A stretch of DNA of 7,363 nucleotides, taken from the NCBI GenBank assembly GCA_035765515.1, contig DASTXN010000160.1, positions 1 through 7,363 on the forward strand. Reading direction: 5' to 3'. Below are positions 1 through 6,168 of this stretch, in pieces (position 1 is the first letter of the stretch; each line of letters starts with the position of its first letter). Origin of the DNA: DASRSS01 sp035765515 (lineage in GTDB: Bacteria; Actinomycetota; Actinomycetes; Mycobacteriales; Jatrophihabitantaceae). Both the position numbers and the translations under genes were made by a program. Under the pieces are notes generated by a model. That model was not told the origin of the DNA. It did not search any database and was given only the letters and a program-made list of their open reading frames with translations.

Positions 1-714
1 GGCCGACGGGGCCTGAGGTGCCTGAGGTGCCTGAGGTGCCTGAGGTGCCTGAGGCGCCGCCTGCGCGGCGGGCTGCGACGGACCGGCCTGGGCGGCGGCG
101 AGCACGTCCGACTTGCGGATGCGTCCGCCGACGCCGGTGCCCTGCAGGCTGGACAGGTCGACGCCGTGCTCGCTGGCCAGCTTGCGGACCAGCGGGGTCA
201 CGTAGGCGCCGGCGACGTCCTCGTCGGTGTCGGCTGACGCGGCAGCCGCCGGTGCGGGTGCCTGAGCCGGTGCGGGTGCCGGAGCGGGGGCGGGCTGCTG
301 GGCAACAGGCTGGGGCTCGGGCTGAGCTTGAGGCTGCGGCTCGGGTTCCGGTGCAGGGGCCGGCTCGGGTTCGGGCTGCGCCTGCGCTTCGGGCTGAGGC
401 TCCGGCTCCGGCGCTGCCTGTTCGGCGGCCTGTTCCGGCTCGGCCTGCGCGGAGTCGGCGCCCGGCGCCGCCTCTCCCGCGTCCCCGATCACCGCGAGCT
501 CGACGCCGATGTCGACGGTCTCGTCCTCCTGCACCTTGATCGACAGCAGCGTGCCGGATGCGGGTGAGGGCACCTCGGTGTCGACCTTGTCGGTCGAGAC
601 CTCCAGCAGCGGCTCGTCAGCATCGACGTGCTCGCCTTCCTGCTTCAGCCAGCGGGTCACGGTGCCCTCGGTGACGCTCTCGCCGAGGCGCGGCATGGTT
701 ACGGAAACCGGCAT
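1..714 (-). CDS. sucB: 2-oxo acid dehydrogenase E2 component (dihydrolipoamide acyltransferase, sucB/dlaT type), 5' part
   Basis: Lipoyl-bearing core subunit of a 2-oxo acid dehydrogenase complex; it passes acyl groups from E1 to CoA in the cytoplasm. The frame stays open for 238 codons and leaves the window on the left, so the catalytic domain is not visible. Residues 1-80 form a lipoyl domain (LGESVTEGTVTRWLK) with the lipoylated lysine at K43 in STDKVDTE. Residues 83-170 are a Pro/Ala/Glu/Gln-rich flexible linker. Residues 172-208 are a peripheral E3-binding domain (VTPLVRKLASEHG, then GVGGRIRKSDVLAA). A second linker then contains an Ala-Pro-Gln tandem repeat. Only one lipoyl domain precedes the binding domain, whereas the M. 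tuberculosis DlaT I recall has two. The start is the ATG whose complement lies at 712-714, with AAGGAG 11 nt upstream. It lies 39 nt after lpdA on the same strand, so an E3-E2 operon is likely. In several actinobacteria this E2 serves pyruvate dehydrogenase, so the succinyl versus acetyl substrate is unresolved. Confidence 0.93.
   Translation of the reverse strand, partial: MPVSVTMPRLGESVTEGTVTRWLKQEGEHVDADEPLLEVSTDKVDTEVPSPASGTLLSIKVQEDETVDIGVELAVIGDAGEAAPGADSAQAEPEQAAEQAAPEPEPQPEAQAQPEPEPAPAPEPEPQPQAQPEPQPVAQQPAPAPAPAPAQAPAPAAAASADTDEDVAGAYVTPLVRKLASEHGVDLSSLQGTGVGGRIRKSDVLAAAQAGPSQPAAQAAPQAPQAPQAPQAPQAPSA
11..55. repeat. 9-bp tandem repeat (5 units) inside the E2 linker
   Basis: Five consecutive copies of GCCTGAGGT (the last ends in C) occupy this stretch. 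Read on the minus strand, each unit keeps frame and encodes a permutation of Ala-Pro-Gln. The repeat lies in the flexible linker after the E3-binding domain. Because the unit is a multiple of three, copy-number change would alter linker length without a frameshift. Confidence 0.93.
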
Positions 715-725
715 GGTCGGTTGGA

Positions 726-731
726 CTCCTT
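726..731 (-). promoter_or_regulatory. Ribosome binding site of the E2 gene
   Basis: AAGGAG on the minus strand, 11 nt before the ATG at 714. The spacing is slightly long. It lies inside the 39-nt gap after the lpdA stop, which holds no terminator-like hairpin, so both genes are probably on one transcript. Confidence 0.6.
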
Positions 732-753
732 AGGTAATCGCGGCGAGCGGGCG

Positions 754-2148
754 TCAGTCGTGCACGTGCAGGGGCTTGCCGGCGAGCAGCAGATGCGCCT
801 CGCCGATCGCCTCGGACTGGGTCGGGTGCGGGTGGATCAGCTGGGCGACCTCGCCCGGCAGCGCCTCCCAGTTGTAGATCAGCTGCGCCTCGGCGATCAG
901 CTCGCCGACGCGCTCGCCGACGATGTGCACGCCGAGTACCGGGCCGTCCTTTTGGGCGACGAGCTTGACCGCGCCCTTGGCGTTCAGGATCGCGCTGCGC
1001 CCATTGCCGGACAGGTCGTACGTGACCGTTTTGATGTTGTCGGCGCCGTACTTCTCGGCGGCCACCGTCTCGGACAGGCCGACGGACGCGACCTCGGGAG
1101 CGGAGTAGGTGATGCGCGGGACGCCCGCGTAGTCGATCGGCACGACCGGCTGCCCGGCGATGTGCTCGGCGACCAGGATGCCCTCGGCGAAACCGACGTG
1201 CGCGAGCTGCAGGTGCGGGGCGCCGTCGATGGAGATCAGGTCGCCGACCGCGTACACGCCGTCGACCGACGTGCGGCAGAACTCGTCGGTGATGACGAAG
1301 CCGCGCTCGATGCGGACGCCCTGCTCCTCGTAGCCGAGGCCCTGCGACACCGGCCCGCGGCCGACCGCGACGAGCAGCAGTTCGGCCTCGAGCGTCTCTC
1401 CCCCTTCGAGGGTGACGCGCACACCGCTGTCGGTGTGCTCGACCTTCTCGAAACGGGCGCCGAGCTTGAAGCCGATCTTGCGGCGACGGAACGCTCGCTC
1501 GAGCAGCTTGGAGTTGGCCTCGTCCTCGAGCGGGACGAGGTGGGGTAGTGCCTCGACGATCGTGACCTCGGTGCCGAAGGACGTCCAGGCGCTGGCGAAC
1601 TCGACGCCGATCACGCCGCCGCCGAGGACGATCGCACTCGACGGCACGTGGTCGAGCACGAGCGCGTGCTCGCTGGTGATCACCCGCTGGCCGTCGACCT
1701 CCAGCCCGGGCAGCGTGCGCGAGTAGGAGCCGGTGGCCAGGATCAGGTTCGTCCCGGTGTAGGTGTCCCCGTTCACCTGGACCGTCTTCGGGCCGGTGAG
1801 GCGTCCCTCGCCCTCGACGATCTGGATGCCCCGGCTCTTGATCAGACCGACCAGGCCCTTGTGGTTCTTGCCGATCACGCCGTCCTTGTACTTGTGGACG
1901 CCGCTCATGTCGATGCCGTTGAAGGTGGCGTTGACGCCGAACTGCTCGCTCTCGCGCGCCTGGTCTGCGATCTCGCCCGCGTGCAGCAGGGCCTTCGTCG
2001 GAATGCAGCCGCGGTGCAGGCAGGTGCCGCCGACCTTGTCCTTCTCGATCAGCACGACGGACTTGCCGAGTTCGGCAGCCCGCAGAGCCGCGGCGTACCC
2101 ACCGCTTCCGCCGCCGAGGATGACGAGGTCGGACTTGTTGTCGCTCAT
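754..2148 (-). CDS. lpdA: Dihydrolipoamide dehydrogenase (E3)
   Basis: FAD-dependent disulfide oxidoreductase that reoxidises the dihydrolipoyl arm of E2 and passes electrons to NAD+. It is shared by the pyruvate and 2-oxoglutarate dehydrogenase complexes and often by glycine cleavage. The 464 residues match the family's usual length. An N-terminal FAD-binding Rossmann motif (LVILGGGSGGYAAA) covers about residues 8-21. The redox-active pair is C43/C48 in GGTCLHRGCIPTK, with the CLHRGC spacing typical of actinobacterial enzymes. A second Rossmann motif (AIVLGGGVIGVEFAS) near residue 172 binds NAD. AVGDL, the FAD-contacting motif, is present in the middle. The dimerisation domain ends with IHPHPTQSEAIGE, giving the catalytic dyad H441/E446. 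The ATG at 2148 was chosen because it gives the usual N-terminus and has GAGGAG just upstream; the open frame continues to 2316 but that extension has no homologous look. It is first in an operon with the E2 gene. The gcvT gene downstream of pepA is another potential user of E3. Confidence 0.97.
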   Translation of the reverse strand: MSDNKSDLVILGGGSGGYAAALRAAELGKSVVLIEKDKVGGTCLHRGCIPTKALLHAGEIADQARESEQFGVNATFNGIDMSGVHKYKDGVIGKNHKGLVGLIKSRGIQIVEGEGRLTGPKTVQVNGDTYTGTNLILATGSYSRTLPGLEVDGQRVITSEHALVLDHVPSSAIVLGGGVIGVEFASAWTSFGTEVTIVEALPHLVPLEDEANSKLLERAFRRRKIGFKLGARFEKVEHTDSGVRVTLEGGETLEAELLLVAVGRGPVSQGLGYEEQGVRIERGFVITDEFCRTSVDGVYAVGDLISIDGAPHLQLAHVGFAEGILVAEHIAGQPVVPIDYAGVPRITYSAPEVASVGLSETVAAEKYGADNIKTVTYDLSGNGRSAILNAKGAVKLVAQKDGPVLGVHIVGERVGELIAEAQLIYNWEALPGEVAQLIHPHPTQSEAIGEAHLLLAGKPLHVHD

Positions 2149-2152
2149 GCCG

Positions 2153-2158
2153 CTCCTC
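2153..2158 (-). promoter_or_regulatory. Ribosome binding site of lpdA
   Basis: GAGGAG on the minus strand, 4 nt before the ATG at 2148. The spacing is short, but it supports this start over any upstream in-frame codon. Confidence 0.6.
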
Positions 2159-2203
2159 GTCCCTCGGACCGCCACGAGGCTCCATGCGCGCTGTGCATTT
2201 TGA

Positions 2204-2221
2204 TTCGCTCGCTTCGCTCGC
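2204..2221. repeat. Short direct repeat, 2 x TTCGCTCGC
   Basis: Two adjacent 9-bp copies of TTCGCTCGC lie in the lpdA upstream region. They could be a regulator binding site or merely low-complexity sequence; nothing in the window decides this. Confidence 0.7.
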
Positions 2222-2280
2222 TCATGTGCTCCTGCTTCGTCGAAGGGACCCCTCCATCTTGGCACTACCGCCACTTTGCG

Positions 2281-2311
2281 CTGACCCGGGGAGACAACCG
2301 CCGGGTAACCT
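2281..2311 (+). promoter_or_regulatory. Weak candidate promoter for the coupled gene pair
   Basis: The -10 hexamer TAACCT (2306-2311) fits the actinobacterial TANNNT pattern. The best -35 match is CTGACC (2281-2286), 19 nt away, which is longer than ideal. A start near 2318 would leave about 19 nt of leader containing AGGGGG before the ATG at 2337. This is inference from motif and position only. Confidence 0.35.
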
Positions 2312-2325
2312 TGCACCGTCGAGGC

Positions 2326-2331
2326 AGGGGG
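2326..2331 (+). promoter_or_regulatory. Ribosome binding site of the 114-aa gene
   Basis: AGGGGG lies 5 nt before the ATG at 2337 and supports that start. Confidence 0.6.
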
Positions 2332-2336
2332 CTGAC

Positions 2337-2681
2337 ATGGGATGGTTCTCGCGACGAAGCGGCGGCGCCGGCGGTGCGGTGCGTCCCGGCACGCTGCGCT
2401 CCGCGAACACCGCTGACCTCGCTCACCTGCGCGCGTTCGCGATCTCGCGGCACGGCGTCGAGGCCTTCATCGAACCCCGCACAACCGTCACCGAGGCGAC
2501 CCTGCTGTTGGTCGCGGCCGACGGCGAGTGGACCCGGCGCCGGATTCCCGGACCGAACGCGGCCGAGGAGTTCGCGCGCGAGCACGGTGTGCCGCTGTAC
2601 GACCCGGTGAGCGTCGGCTACCCGCAGCGGATGCGGGAGTGGACGGCACGGCGCAAGGCCGAGGAGCGCGCGAGTGACTGA
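2337..2681 (+). CDS. Conserved actinobacterial protein of unknown function (114 aa)
   Basis: I do not recognise a defined function. The product is a small, charged, soluble protein with no signal peptide or membrane segment. It begins MGWFSRRSGGAGG, a basic flexible N-terminus. A compact region follows (about residues 22-105) with HGVEAFIEPRTTVTEATLLLVA, DGEWTRRRIP and VPLYDPVSVGYPQRMREW. The alternating hydrophobic pattern in TEATLLLVAADGEWTRRRI looks like beta-strands. The GYPQRMREW tail resembles small actinobacterial proteins I have seen near lpd and aminopeptidase genes, sometimes labelled oxidoreductase without clear support; I see no cofactor motif here. ATG is preceded by AGGGGG. Its last 8 nt overlap the start of the next gene, so the two are probably translated together and may act together. 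Confidence 0.85.
   Translation: MGWFSRRSGGAGGAVRPGTLRSANTADLAHLRAFAISRHGVEAFIEPRTTVTEATLLLVAADGEWTRRRIPGPNAAEEFAREHGVPLYDPVSVGYPQRMREWTARRKAEERASD
2661..2666 (+). promoter_or_regulatory. Ribosome binding site that fixes the GTG start of the membrane protein gene
   Basis: GAGGAG sits 7 nt before GTG at 2674, inside the end of the previous gene. The good spacing favours GTG 2674 as the true start and fits translational coupling. Confidence 0.75.
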
Positions 2682-3258
2682 TCCCGGCCTCGGTCCGCCG
2701 CCGGAGGACTTGCCCTCGGGCTCGCCGGTCGACTCGATCGAGGCTGCGCTCGGGATGATCCCGCCGAAGCAGGCGCTCCCCCTGCCGCGCTGGCTCGGGC
2801 CGCTCGCGCTGTGCTGCCTGGTCGGCATGTTGCCCTGGATCATCTTCCTGGCGTTCACCATTCCGCAGCGCTCGCGGGCCGAGCACTACGACCTGGCGTG
2901 GATCGGCTTCGACTGCGCGATGTGGTTGGTGCTCGCCGCGCTGGCGTTCTTCGCGCTGCGACGGCATCCGGCGACCGGCCCGGTCGCGGCGGTCGCGTCC
3001 ACGATGCTCGTGGTGGACGCGTGGTTCGACATCACCACGTCCTCGGGCGAGAAGCAGTTCATGATCGCGCTGGTGCTGGCGTGCGTCGCCGAGCTGCCGC
3101 TGGCGATCATCTGCGGCTGGGCCGCTGTGAACGCCGAACGGATCCGGGCGCGGGCCTACCGCCGCCTGCACATGCGCTGGGAGACCGCGCTGAAGTTGCT
3201 CCGCGAGCGCGCGGGCTCGGTGGTCAGCTCGCCGCCAGCCGCTCCGCCGCGGCGATGA
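2674..3258 (+). CDS. Four-helix integral membrane protein of unknown function (194 aa)
   Basis: No function is recognised. The first 40 residues are a Pro/Gly-rich hydrophilic tail ending in PPKQALPLPRW. Four hydrophobic segments follow: about residues 41-63, 77-95, 101-118 and 129-152. A basic, amphipathic C-terminal tail comes next (ERIRARAYRRLHMRWETALK) with a Pro/Arg-rich end. The positive-inside rule and even helix number put both termini in the cytoplasm. The conserved-looking stretch VVDAWFDITTSSG at the end of helix 3, with acidic and aromatic residues at the membrane edge, is the most distinctive part. The GTG start overlaps the previous stop as GTGACTGA and has a GAGGAG ribosome site. 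The 3' end runs 35 bp into the convergent pepA gene. Physical coupling to the 114-aa protein suggests a shared role, but that is inference. Confidence 0.85.
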   Translation: MTDPGLGPPPEDLPSGSPVDSIEAALGMIPPKQALPLPRWLGPLALCCLVGMLPWIIFLAFTIPQRSRAEHYDLAWIGFDCAMWLVLAALAFFALRRHPATGPVAAVASTMLVVDAWFDITTSSGEKQFMIALVLACVAELPLAIICGWAAVNAERIRARAYRRLHMRWETALKLLRERAGSVVSSPPAAPPRR

Positions 3259-4681
3259 TCGTGCGAACGGCCGAGCCGGTACCGCCCTTGGGCGTGTATC
3301 CGTAGGCCGCGCCCAGGTTGAACGCCGGCCCGGCGATGTCCAGGTGCACCCAGGGCAGTCCGTCCGGCATGAAGTCGGCCAGGAAGTGGCCGGCCACCAG
3401 CATGCCGCCCCACCGGTCGCCGGGCAGGTTCTGGATGTCGGCCACCGGCGAGTCCAGGCCGGGACGCAGGTCCTCCGGCAGCGGCATCGCCCAGACGGAC
3501 TCGCCCGCGGAGTTTCCGGCCGCGGTCACCTGGTCGCGCCAGCGCGGCTCGCCCATCGCCCCGATCACGCGGGTGCCGAGCGCGACCAGCTGCGCGCCGG
3601 TGAGCGTCGAGGCCTCGATGAGGTAGTCCGGCTCGTCCTCGCTTGCGCGAGCGATCGCATCGGCCAGCACGAGCCGTCCCTCGGCGTCGGTGTTCGCGAC
3701 CTCTACGGTGCGGCCGTTGCGCATCGTGATCACGTCCGACGGGCGGTAGGCGGCGCCGCCGGGCATGTTCTCGGCCATCGGCACGGTCGCGATGACCTCC
3801 ACCGGCAGGTGCAGCGCCGCGATCGCGCACGTGCTCGCGATGACCGCTGCGGCGCCGCCCATGTCCGACTTCATCCAGTGCATGTTCGCGGTCTTCAGGT
3901 TCAGGCCGCCGGAGTCGAACGTGATGCCCTTGCCGATCAGCGCGATGCGGGCCTTCGGGCGGCGCGGCGAGTAGGCGATACGGACCAGCCGCGGCGGCCG
4001 GTGCGAGCCGCTGCCCACGGCCAGCACCGCGCCGAATCCGTTGCGCTTGAGCGCGCGCTCGTCCAGCACCTCGACGTCCAGGTTCGCGCTCGTGGCGAAC
4101 TCGGTGGCGCGGGCTGCGAACGAGGCCGGGTAGAGGTCGTTGGGCGGGGTGTTGACCAGGTCGCGGGTGCGGGTGATCGCTTCGACGACGACCTTCGCCC
4201 GCTTGAGCTCGGCGCGGGCCTGCGCGTCGTCGGTGGCGGCCAGCGTGACGCGGCGCAGCGCGGGCTTGGCAGCGGTCGACTTGTAGTCGGTGTAGCGGTA
4301 GCTGCCGAGCAGCGCGCCCTCGGCAAGTGCGCCGACCGGCCCGTCGATCGCGACGTGCACGGTGGCGCGGTCGTCCAGGGTGCGCAGCGCGGCGCCGACG
4401 GCGCGACGGATGTTCTCCGGGTCGCGGGCGTCGTCACCGAGTCCGGTGGCCACGACGAGGTCGAACGGCGCGAGGCCGAGAGTGGGGATGCGCAGCACCT
4501 CGTCGGCGCGCCCGGTGGCGTTGAGCGCGCGCAACGCTGCGTTCAACTGCCTGCCGAGTTCGGCCTCGACGGGCTTCGCGCCGCGCGCGAGCCGCGGACC
4601 GCGCTCGCCGGGCACGACGCCGATGACGACTGCGTCGGCGGTGATGGAGGCGGCGGGATCGATGAGCGAGACACTCGGCAT
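3224..4681 (-). CDS. pepA: Leucyl aminopeptidase (M17 family cytosolic aminopeptidase)
   Basis: Two-metal exopeptidase that removes N-terminal residues, especially leucine, from peptides in the cytoplasm. The 485 residues fit the family. The variable N-terminal domain covers about residues 1-165 and the catalytic domain about 170-485. Metal ligands are visible: K251 and D256 in GKGITFDSGG, D273 in KSDMGGA, and D332 and E334 in NTDAEGRL, the M17 signature. K263 and R336 occupy the positions of the catalytic lysine and arginine of the family. The start at 4681 (MPSVSLIDP) gives a normal N-terminus; the open frame continues to 4741, but that extension would overlap the gcvT start. There is no good ribosome site at 4681, yet TAGGAT lies 7 nt upstream, which suggests a leaderless transcript. 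The gene is divergent from gcvT and convergent with the membrane protein gene. Some bacterial PepA proteins also bind DNA; nothing here shows that role. Confidence 0.96.
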   Translation of the reverse strand: MPSVSLIDPAASITADAVVIGVVPGERGPRLARGAKPVEAELGRQLNAALRALNATGRADEVLRIPTLGLAPFDLVVATGLGDDARDPENIRRAVGAALRTLDDRATVHVAIDGPVGALAEGALLGSYRYTDYKSTAAKPALRRVTLAATDDAQARAELKRAKVVVEAITRTRDLVNTPPNDLYPASFAARATEFATSANLDVEVLDERALKRNGFGAVLAVGSGSHRPPRLVRIAYSPRRPKARIALIGKGITFDSGGLNLKTANMHWMKSDMGGAAAVIASTCAIAALHLPVEVIATVPMAENMPGGAAYRPSDVITMRNGRTVEVANTDAEGRLVLADAIARASEDEPDYLIEASTLTGAQLVALGTRVIGAMGEPRWRDQVTAAGNSAGESVWAMPLPEDLRPGLDSPVADIQNLPGDRWGGMLVAGHFLADFMPDGLPWVHLDIAGPAFNLGAAYGYTPKGGTGSAVRTIIAAAERLAAS

Positions 4682-4688
4682 GATCCCG

Positions 4689-4694
4689 ATCCTA
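4689..4694 (-). promoter_or_regulatory. Candidate leaderless -10 element for pepA
   Basis: On the minus strand TAGGAT is followed by 7 nt (CGGGATC) and then the ATG. This matches the TANNNT-to-start distance of leaderless actinobacterial genes, in which transcription begins at or next to the start codon. No clear -35 is visible. Confidence 0.55.
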
Positions 4695-4726
4695 TGGCGA
4701 GCGCCGATGGCGGCCGCTCCCGCGGT

Positions 4727-4732
4727 TAGGGT
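4727..4732 (+). promoter_or_regulatory. Candidate leaderless -10 element for gcvT
   Basis: TAGGGT is followed by 7 nt (GGCGATC) and then the ATG at 4740, mirroring the pepA side. The same bases include AGGGTGG, which could instead be a ribosome site 5 nt from ATG, so the two readings compete. No clear -35 is seen. Confidence 0.5.
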
Positions 4733-4739
4733 GGCGATC

Positions 4740-5840
4740 ATGGCTGACCTGTTGCGTTCCCCGCTGCACGACCGTCACGTCGCGCTGGGCGCGAAGCTCG
4801 CCGACTTCGGTGGCTGGGAGATGCCCATCGAGTACCCCTCGGGCGGCGGGGTGCTCAAGGAGCACGCTGCGGTGCGCGAGGCGGTCGGGCTGTTCGACGT
4901 CTCCCACCTGGGCAAGGCGACGGTGCGCGGGCGCGGCGCGGCCGCGTTCGTGAACGCCTGCCTGTCCAACGACCTCGGCCGGATCCGTCCGGGCAAGGCT
5001 CAGTACACGCTCTGCTGCGACGACGCGGGTGGCGTTGTCGACGATCTGATCGCGTACCTGGTCGGTGACGACGAGGTGTTCCTGGTGCCGAACGCCGCGA
5101 ACACCGCCGAGGTGGTGCGGCGACTGGCGGCGGCCGCACCCGCGGACGTGACGGTGACCGGGCAGCACGAGGACTTCGGGGTGCTCGCCGTCCAGGGCCC
5201 GCGCTCGGCGGAGGTGCTCGCGGCGCTGGGGCTGCCGTCCGATCAGGAGTACATGGCCTACGCGGACGCGCAGTTCGGCTCTTCACCGGTGCGCATCTGC
5301 CGCACCGGCTACACCGGCGAGCACGGCTACGAGTTGATCCCGCGTTGGGACGACACCGCGGCACTGTGGGACGCGTTGATCGAGGTCGTACGTTCGCTCG
5401 GCGGGCTACCGGCCGGTCTCGGCGCCCGGGACACGTTGCGGACCGAGATGGGGTACCCGCTGCACGGCCAGGACCTGTCGCTGGAGATCTCGCCGTTGCA
5501 GGCGCGCGCCGGGTGGGCTGTCGGCTGGAAGAAGGAGGAGTTCTGGGGACGGTCCGCGCTGCTGGCCGAGAAGGAGTCCGGCGCGTCCCGGCTGCTGTGG
5601 GGGATCGAGGCGCTCGACCGCGGGATCCCGCGTGCGCACATGTCCGTGCTGGACGCTGCCGGGGCCGATATCGGTGAGGTGACGTCCGGGACGTTCTCGC
5701 CGAGCCTGAAGAAGGGCATCGGGCTTGCGTTGCTGGAGCCGACCGTGGGTGAGGGCGACGAGTTGAGCGTGGACGTGCGCGGACGGCCCTGCCCGGTGCG
5801 CGTCGTCAAGCCGCCGTTCGTGGAGTCGCACGTCCGTTAG
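4740..5840 (+). CDS. gcvT: Aminomethyltransferase (glycine cleavage system T protein)
   Basis: Transfers the methylene group from the aminomethyl-lipoyl H protein to tetrahydrofolate, releasing ammonia, in cytoplasmic glycine breakdown. The 366 residues match the family. Recognisable blocks in order are DFGGWEMPIEY (22-32), LFDVSHLGK (51-59), CLSNDLGRIRPGKAQYT (74-90), GGVVDDLIAYLV (97-108), VQGPRS (151-156), CRTGYTGEHGYEL (187-199), GLGARDTLRTEMGYPLHGQDL (226-246, residues G226-L246) and TSGTFSPSLKKGIGLALL (315-332). D101 in GGVVDDL corresponds to the conserved catalytic aspartate of the family, and the GYTGEHGYE block lies in the folate-binding domain. The start at 4740 is set by the family N-terminus (MADLLRSPLHDRHVALGAKL); upstream in-frame codons fall within the antisense of pepA. 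The H and P proteins are not encoded in the window. The E3 partner, lpdA, lies nearby. Confidence 0.97.
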   Translation: MADLLRSPLHDRHVALGAKLADFGGWEMPIEYPSGGGVLKEHAAVREAVGLFDVSHLGKATVRGRGAAAFVNACLSNDLGRIRPGKAQYTLCCDDAGGVVDDLIAYLVGDDEVFLVPNAANTAEVVRRLAAAAPADVTVTGQHEDFGVLAVQGPRSAEVLAALGLPSDQEYMAYADAQFGSSPVRICRTGYTGEHGYELIPRWDDTAALWDALIEVVRSLGGLPAGLGARDTLRTEMGYPLHGQDLSLEISPLQARAGWAVGWKKEEFWGRSALLAEKESGASRLLWGIEALDRGIPRAHMSVLDAAGADIGEVTSGTFSPSLKKGIGLALLEPTVGEGDELSVDVRGRPCPVRVVKPPFVESHVR

Positions 5841-5841
5841 C

Positions 5842-5853
5842 GCGGCTGTCCGC
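5842..5853 (+). terminator. Weak hairpin after gcvT
   Basis: GCGG-CTGT-CCGC can form a 4-bp stem with a 4-nt loop one base after the gcvT stop. There is no clean U-tract behind it, only a T/G-rich stretch, so this is at best a weak terminator. Confidence 0.2.
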
Positions 5854-5911
5854 TCTGCTTGGTTGGCATCCGCGGCGACGGCGGAGAGCTGGTGTCTCCT
5901 CGGCTCTCGTC

Positions 5912-6063
5912 GCCGGGTTTCTGTTGCGCCGTGGTCACCCTGGTTTGGCGGCGACGGGGGTGGTTGGGCGCTCGGCCGGGATGCGCTGCCGGGTTTCTGT
6001 TGCGCTGTGGTCGCCTTGGTTCGGCGGCGACGGGGGTGGTTGGTACCTCGGTCGGCTTTCGTT
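5912..6063. repeat. 76-bp imperfect tandem repeat, two full copies with degenerate flanking copies
   Basis: Copy 1 is 5912-5987 and copy 2 is 5988-6063, both starting GCCGGGTTTCTGTTGCGC. By hand they match at about 64 of 76 positions. The first 56 bp are most alike (about 52 matches), including an identical 21-bp block built around GGCGGCGACGGGGGTGG. A third, partial copy begins at 6064 with GCCGGCTTCTGTTGCGCT and fades near 6130; it retains TACCTCGGT. A degraded half-copy lies before copy 1, around 5857-5911 (GCGGCGACGGCGG). The uneven divergence suggests an old duplication series rather than a recent slippage event. Confidence 0.88.
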
Positions 6064-6168
6064 GCCGGCTTCTGTTGCGCTCCTTCGGCTTGTTTCGGCA
6101 GCCGGTTTTTGTCGTACCTCGGTGGGAGAATCGTCTTATCCAGTAAGGGAAATCTTTCGCCGAGCCAC

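Larger units (their letters stand above)
2149..2336. other. Divergent intergenic region between lpdA and the 114-aa gene
   Basis: The 188 bp between the two start codons must hold the promoters for both directions. On the plus strand a TAACCT hexamer (2306-2311) is a candidate -10, with CTGACC (2281-2286) as a weak -35 at 19 nt; transcription would start near 2318, giving a short leader with a ribosome site. On the minus strand I found no TANNNT hexamer. The nearest A/T-rich stretch is around 2198-2205, upstream of lpdA, so its promoter remains unplaced. A short direct repeat at 2204-2221 also lies here. Confidence 0.5.

Noticed and set aside
617..2185. A 522-codon minus-strand frame overlapping lpdA
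   Set aside because: It is a second frame of the lpdA strand with an Arg/Ala-rich low-complexity product, while the lpdA frame shows all E3 motifs.
2285..2305. CCCGG...CCGGG inverted repeat as an operator
   Set aside because: Five-base G/C arms with an 11-nt loop are expected by chance in sequence this GC-rich.
3344..4729. A 461-codon plus-strand frame opposite pepA
   Set aside because: Antisense to the M17 aminopeptidase, whose metal-site motifs are intact; the predicted protein resembles no family I know and is Arg/Val/Gly-biased.
5912..6130. CRISPR-like array
   Set aside because: The units are directly adjacent with no unique spacers, the unit is too long and diverged, and no cas gene is nearby.
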